A DNA stretch of 64,000 bases from Rhodobacteraceae bacterium Water-Bin34 (GTDB lineage: Bacteria > Pseudomonadota > Alphaproteobacteria > Rhodobacterales > Rhodobacteraceae). Both the position numbers and the translations under genes were made by a program. How positions within the stretch are numbered: the first letter of the stretch is position 1; the number at the start of each line of letters is the position of its first letter. Where the stretch lies: contig FZLS01000001.1 in NCBI GenBank assembly GCA_900197625.1, forward strand, positions 1 to 64,000. The letters are read 5' to 3'. The notes below the pieces were generated by a model. It did not search any database and was not told the origin of the DNA. It saw nothing but the letters and a program-made list of their open reading frames with translations. This document shows, one piece after another, positions 60,138 through 64,000 of the stretch.

Positions 60138-60167
60138 AAAGGGTCACTTATGAGTGACCCTTTTTTT
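60138..60167. terminator. Terminator after groEL
   Basis: GGGTCACT (60141-60148) and AGTGACCC (60153-60160) around TATG, flanked by AAA and seven U. The A/T flanks also make it usable from the convergent purK side. Confidence 0.92.
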
Positions 60168-60209
60168 ATCTAATTTAAAATACTGTTATATTAAATTTAA
60201 GGATTGTAT

Positions 60210-61277
60210 TTAATCTGTAATTTTATTTATGTGGCCCATTTTTCGGCCATCTTTAACATCATTTTTTCCATATAAATGTATTCCAATATTTGAGTCTTTT
60301 GATAATTTATCAACATCTAAGACTTCTGATCCAATTAGATTAGTCATCAGAATATTAGAATGTCTTTTACCATCCCCTAGTGGCCATCCTGCTATGGCTC
60401 GAATATGTTGTTCAAATTGATCAATTACACATCCATTTTGTGTCCAATGACCGGAATTGTGTACACGAGGAGCTATTTCGTTAATTAACAACCCTTTTTC
60501 TGTAACAAACAATTCTACACCCATGACCCCTACATAATTCAGAGAATTTAAAATTTTTCCCGTAAGTAGAACAGCATCTATATTCTGGGATGAAGATATA
60601 TTTGCTGGTAAAGTAGTTGTGTGAAGTATCCCATCACGATGTAAATTTTCCCCTGGGTCAAAACAAACAACTTCACCATCTTGATTTCGAGCACCTATTA
60701 CGGAAATTTCTTTTGTAAAATTTACTAAGGTCTCTAATACACAAGGCAAATTCTGCAATTTGGACCATGAACTTTTTAGTTCGGATATGTTGTTTATTTT
60801 GAACTGTCCTTTACCGTCATATCCAAAACGTCGGGTCTTTAATATAGATGGAAACCCTACAGACTCTATAGATTTTTCTAAGTCTTTTTCTGTTTCAATG
60901 TTGGCGTATGGTGCGACAATTAGATCTAAGTTTGTTAGAAATTCTTTTTCTGTTAATCTATCTTGGCTTATTTTTAGAGAATTTCTAGCTGGTAAAACGC
61001 TACAAAAAGCTTCAACAGTGTCTAGTGCTTCTGTTGGAATATTTTCAAATTCAAAGGTAATTACATCAACAGATTTCGCAAATTTTTCTAATGCTTCATT
61101 ATCATTATATGCTGCTGTGGTTAGTAGATCTGAAACATGACTTGCTGGAGGATTTGCTTCAGGTTCAAATATATGAGTTTTAAACCCCATTCTACTTGCA
61201 GCGACTGATAACATCCTTCCTAATTGACCACCGCCTAATATACCAATGACAGCCCCTTGTTTTAACGGCTTAATCAT
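60210..61277 (-). CDS. purK: N5-carboxyaminoimidazole ribonucleotide synthase
   Basis: 355-residue ATP-grasp enzyme of purine synthesis that makes N5-CAIR from AIR and bicarbonate. [12 protein letters not shown] near 14-25, [13 protein letters not shown] near 150 and [13 protein letters not shown] near 268 are family landmarks. I chose ATG 61277, which overlaps purE by 8 bases and has GGATG upstream; ATG 61289 is possible and a frame reaching 61352 is not. Confidence 0.93.
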   Translation of the reverse strand: MIKPLKQGAVIGILGGGQLGRMLSVAASRMGFKTHIFEPEANPPASHVSDLLTTAAYNDNEALEKFAKSVDVITFEFENIPTEALDTVEAFCSVLPARNSLKISQDRLTEKEFLTNLDLIVAPYANIETEKDLEKSIESVGFPSILKTRRFGYDGKGQFKINNISELKSSWSKLQNLPCVLETLVNFTKEISVIGARNQDGEVVCFDPGENLHRDGILHTTTLPANISSSQNIDAVLLTGKILNSLNYVGVMGVELFVTEKGLLINEIAPRVHNSGHWTQNGCVIDQFEQHIRAIAGWPLGDGKRHSNILMTNLIGSEVLDVDKLSKDSNIGIHLYGKNDVKDGRKMGHINKITD

Positions 61278-61758
61278 TTGATGGTTCATCCGGGATAGAA
61301 TTAGAGAGCTTTGAACGCCAGTCATCAAGTTTTTTTGCCAAATTTTGATCATTCAATGATAAAATGGCTGCAGCCATCAAGGCCGCATTAGCTGCGCCTG
61401 TACTTCCAATAGCCATTGTACCAACAGGATATCCTTTTGGCATTTGAACAATCGAATATAAACTATCTACGCCACTTAATATTTTGGTTTGAACTGGAAC
61501 GCCAAGAACAGGAATGCGAGTTTTAGATGCCATCATACCAGGCAAATGTGCGGCACCTCCTGCACCGGCTATAATAACCTGCAATCCTCTATCAACAGCA
61601 GATTTTCCATATTCCCATAATCTATCAGGTGTTCTGTGAGCTGAGACAATTTTTTTTTCATAATTTATGCCTAGATCGTCTAATATATTTGCAGCTTCTT
61701 GCATGGTAGGCCAATCAGATTGTGAGCCCATTATAATTCCAATTTTAATTTGTGGCAT
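61270..61758 (-). CDS. purE: N5-carboxyaminoimidazole ribonucleotide mutase
   Basis: 162-residue class I PurE that rearranges N5-CAIR to [19 protein letters not shown] near 8, [12 protein letters not shown] near 37 and [13 protein letters not shown] near 68. Partner of the overlapping purK. Two copies of AAGTATTGAT spaced 12 bases apart lie just upstream of its start. Confidence 0.96.
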   Translation of the reverse strand: MPQIKIGIIMGSQSDWPTMQEAANILDDLGINYEKKIVSAHRTPDRLWEYGKSAVDRGLQVIIAGAGGAAHLPGMMASKTRIPVLGVPVQTKILSGVDSLYSIVQMPKGYPVGTMAIGSTGAANAALMAAAILSLNDQNLAKKLDDWRSKLSNSIPDEPSND

Positions 61759-61814
61759 GAACTTGTCGCTTTCAAGTATTGATGAAAGTATTGATATAGC
61801 CTGAAATTATAGTC

Positions 61815-62033
61815 TTACGCAATAATATCTGGTGTAAGTTTGTCTTCAATTCTGGCTATTTTATCTTTTAATGCTAATTTGCTTCTTTTTAAACGGGTTA
61901 TAGTGAGTAAATCAGCATTGATAACGTTATGAAGTGCATCAATAGCAGAATCTAAATCTCTATGTTCTTGGCGTAATTGTATTAATTCTATTTTTAAAAC
62001 TTCATTATTGGACATTTCAGATGTAATTTTCAT
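61815..62033 (-). CDS. YdcH-family (DUF465) small helical protein
   Basis: 72 residues, almost entirely helical, with the pattern LRQEHRDLDSAIDALHN near 21-37 and ITRLKRSKLALKDKIARIED near 45-64, which matches DUF465/YdcH. Function unknown. Single gene divergent from hsp20. Confidence 0.8.
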   Translation of the reverse strand: MKITSEMSNNEVLKIELIQLRQEHRDLDSAIDALHNVINADLLTITRLKRSKLALKDKIARIEDKLTPDIIA

Positions 62034-62102
62034 ATTACGCCCACTATTTTGTTCATGTTTATTGTTATTTGTAGTGATTATAATATATTTTATCTCAATT
62101 CA

Positions 62103-62186
62103 CTTGAGATTTTCAATTAAATTCATCATATTAATATCAGGTTGCCAATAAGGGGCCTGACACAGTCGCTTCAAGAGGGCTTAAAT
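62103..62186 (+). promoter_or_regulatory. hsp20 upstream region: possible heat-shock promoter and leader hairpin
   Basis: CTTGAG at 62103-62108 followed about 16 bases later by CATCATAT loosely fits an RpoH promoter. Further down, TCAGG/CCTGA with inner CC/GG pairs (62137-62160) forms a hairpin, and TCGCT lies shortly before the GAGGG Shine-Dalgarno, vaguely as in ROSE thermometers. Both calls are weak. Confidence 0.3.
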
Positions 62187-62600
62187 ATGACAAAAATATC
62201 ATTTGCATCGCATCCATTTCTATTGGGTTTTGAACAATTAGATCGGTTAGTAGAGAGAACTGCTAAAACTGGAAATGAAGGATATCCTCCATACAACATT
62301 GAACAAAGTTCTGATACTGCATATCGTATCACACTTGCAGTTGCAGGTTTTTCAGATGAAGATCTATCAATTACTTTGGAAGACAGCCAACTCGTAATTC
62401 GTGGTCGCCAAGTAGATAACACTGAAGGCAGAGTTTTTCTACACCACGGTATAGCTGCACGCCAATTTCAGAGAAGTTTCGTTCTTGCAGATGGAGTTGA
62501 AGTTGCAGGAGCTAATTTAGAAAATGGGCTGTTGCACGTAGACCTTCAAAGATCAGTGCCAAATGCAATAGTTCAAAATATAGAAATTAATAAGAAATAG
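62187..62600 (+). CDS. Small heat-shock protein (Hsp20/alpha-crystallin)
   Basis: 137-residue ATP-independent holdase. The opening FASHPFLLGFEQLDRLVERT and YPPYNIEQ, the alpha-crystallin core from about 35 to 125 (RITLAVAGFSDEDLSI, LVIRGRQ) and FLHHGIAARQFQRSFVLADG (near 86) are typical of IbpA-type proteins. Start at 62187 with AAGAGGG upstream; a TTG further up would add fifteen residues of leader. Followed by DUF1150, its usual partner in alphaproteobacteria. Confidence 0.93.
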   Translation: MTKISFASHPFLLGFEQLDRLVERTAKTGNEGYPPYNIEQSSDTAYRITLAVAGFSDEDLSITLEDSQLVIRGRQVDNTEGRVFLHHGIAARQFQRSFVLADGVEVAGANLENGLLHVDLQRSVPNAIVQNIEINKK

Positions 62601-62609
62601 GAGGCAAAT

Positions 62610-62834
62610 ATGACACCTTTATATGAAAAAATGGGGCTACCAAGTAATATCGTATACATACGATCTGTCACGCATGAAGAGCTTCCATCAGAAATACTGG
62701 AAAATATTGATCAAACAATACCTCTCTTCGCTGTATATGCCGAAGATGGTCAGCAAATAGCTTTAGTTGAAGATCAACAGGTTGCATTTCAGTTAGCACA
62801 AGAACATAAATTTTCTTTACATTCGGTTCATTAA
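62610..62834 (+). CDS. DUF1150 family protein
   Basis: 74 residues with the DUF1150 pattern: IVYIRSVTHEELP near 14-26 and PLFAVYAEDGQQIALVED near 38-55. Function unknown; nearly always downstream of an hsp20 gene in this class, here nine bases away with an AGGAGG ribosome site. Confidence 0.85.
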   Translation: MTPLYEKMGLPSNIVYIRSVTHEELPSEILENIDQTIPLFAVYAEDGQQIALVEDQQVAFQLAQEHKFSLHSVH

Positions 62835-62844
62835 GTAAAATTTA

Positions 62845-64000
62845 TTATGCTTTTATAAGTCCCATACTTTCCAATTTAAGAATAACTTGGTGTGCGCATT
62901 TATCCACATCAATATCTTCAGTTTCGAGGCTTAATTCAGGACATTGTGGAACATCATAAGGATCAGAAATTCCAGTAAATTCTTTTATTTTACCTTCCCG
63001 TGCTAATTTATATAATCCTTTACGATCTCTACGCTCACATTCCTCGATTGATGTTGCTACATGTATTTCAATAAATGCTCCAAATTTTTCAATATCTTCT
63101 CTAATAGCATCGCGTGTCGAAGCATAAGGAGCAATAGGTGCGCAAATTGCTATACCACCATTTTTAGTTATCTCGGAGGCAACATATCCTATTCTTCTAA
63201 TATTCAAGTCACGGTGTTCTTTAGAAAATCCTAATTCAGAAGATAAATTTTTTCTTACTACATCACCATCCAGTAAAGTTACTGGTCTGCCACCCATCTC
63301 CATTAGTTTTATCAAAAGTGCGTTTGCAATTGTTGATTTGCCTGAGCCGGAGAAACCAGTAAATAATACTGTAAAACCTTGTTTTGATCTTGCTGGTTTA
63401 GTTTTACGTAATTCTTTTACTACTGAAGGAAACGAGAACCATTCTGGTATGTCTAAACCTTCATTTAGACGGCGTCGAAGCTCAGTTCCAGATATATTTA
63501 AAACTGTAATTTTATCTTTATCTTTTATTTCCTCAAAGGGTTCATACTGCGCACGTTCTTGAACATAAACCATATGTTTGAAATCAACCATTTCTATGCC
63601 CATTTCATCTTCATACTCTTTGAAAAGCTTTTGAGCATCGTATGGACCATAAAAACTATCCCCATTACTATCTTTACCTGGTCCAGCATGATCACGCCCT
63701 ATAATTAAATGAGTGCAACCATGGTTCTTTCGAATAAGACCATGCCAAATAGCTTCACGCGGACCTGCCATTCGCATTGCGAGATTTAGCAAAGACATTG
63801 ATGTTGTAGTTGCAGGATATTGGTTGATCACTGCTTCATAACATCGAACTCTTGTGAAGTGGTCAATGTCACCAGGCTTTCCCATGCCAACAACTGGATG
63901 TATTAATAAATTAGCTTGAGCCTCTTTTGCAGCTTTAAAGGTTAACTCTTGATGTGCTCTATGTAGAGGATTTCTTGTCTGAAACGCTACAATACGATCC
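62845..64000 (-). CDS. Bifunctional sulfate adenylyltransferase / APS kinase (partial, runs off right edge)
   Basis: Fusion that activates sulfate to APS and then PAPS. Within the window the ATP-sulfurylase part shows QTRNPLHRAHQEL (near 63925-63975), GRDHAGPGKDSNGDSFYGP and SGTELRRRL; the APS-kinase part shows the P-loop GFSGSGKSTIAN and LDGDVVRKNL, then IEIHVATSIEECERRDRKGLY (in part). The frame is open to base 64000, so the N-terminal domain lies outside; the ATG at 63885 is internal. Single-chain Sat-CysC replaces the CysDN(C) system of enterics. Confidence 0.93.
   Translation of the reverse strand, partial: DRIVAFQTRNPLHRAHQELTFKAAKEAQANLLIHPVVGMGKPGDIDHFTRVRCYEAVINQYPATTTSMSLLNLAMRMAGPREAIWHGLIRKNHGCTHLIIGRDHAGPGKDSNGDSFYGPYDAQKLFKEYEDEMGIEMVDFKHMVYVQERAQYEPFEEIKDKDKITVLNISGTELRRRLNEGLDIPEWFSFPSVVKELRKTKPARSKQGFTVLFTGFSGSGKSTIANALLIKLMEMGGRPVTLLDGDVVRKNLSSELGFSKEHRDLNIRRIGYVASEITKNGGIAICAPIAPYASTRDAIREDIEKFGAFIEIHVATSIEECERRDRKGLYKLAREGKIKEFTGISDPYDVPQCPELSLETEDIDVDKCAHQVILKLESMGLIKA

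Overview
The window is a 64 kb piece of an AT-rich, tightly packed alphaproteobacterial chromosome. The gene neighbourhoods (DUF484-xerC, hisC-tyrA near a ChaC-like cyclotransferase and DUF2125, gloB-clpA, the F1-only atpHAGDC operon, the TIGR01459-type HAD protein plus ribF beside groESL, hsp20-DUF1150, and choline-dependent pcs) look like marine Rhodobacterales. The low G+C, short spacers and many 4-16 bp gene overlaps suggest a streamlined low-GC marine roseobacter-type organism. That placement is inference. No rRNA, tRNA, IS element, prophage or CRISPR array was seen.

Region 1 (1-17100) is a methylated-amine island. On the minus strand, mgsA-mgsB-mgsC-gmaS-tmm encode N-methylglutamate synthase, gamma-glutamylmethylamide synthetase and trimethylamine monooxygenase. 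On the plus strand are a GTG-started ammonium/methylammonium transporter, a 56-residue membrane microprotein, and dmmD-dmmA-dmmB-dmmC for the heme-dependent dimethylamine monooxygenase. An XRE-cupin regulator and the TMAO importer tmoX-tmoV-tmoW follow. TMA->TMAO, TMAO uptake, DMA->MMA and MMA->N-methylglutamate are all covered. The TMAO->DMA step (tdm) and N-methylglutamate dehydrogenase (mgdABCD) are not in the window. Several hairpins appear to tune the output of individual genes.

Region 2 (17100-22900) is a divergent lysR / xdhABC unit for xanthine oxidation, with a 19-bp dyad placed about 65 bp upstream of the likely xdhA start point. With region 1 it forms an organic-nitrogen scavenging block.

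Region 3 (22900-46850) is mostly housekeeping: DUF1127, truA, ileS, a DMT-family transporter, pcs, xerC, DUF484, priA, hisC-tyrA, DUF2125, a ChaC-like cyclotransferase, a MotA/ExbB + MotB/OmpA stator-like pair with a duplicated coiled coil, clpA, gloB, a methyltransferase and an active/inactive M16 protease pair. The most striking non-coding feature of the window is in front of ileS: a 16-codon reading frame with seven isoleucine codons, followed by three stem-loops. The last stem-loop covers the ileS Shine-Dalgarno sequence. It looks like an isoleucine-responsive attenuator.

Region 4 (46850-64000) holds atpHAGDC, prs, an HCCA-isomerase-like protein, a threonine aldolase, a YcgN-type cysteine-cluster protein, DUF2161, ribF, a HAD phosphatase, groESL under a perfect CIRCE operator, purEK, a YdcH-like protein, hsp20-DUF1150, and a sat-cysC fusion that runs off the right edge.
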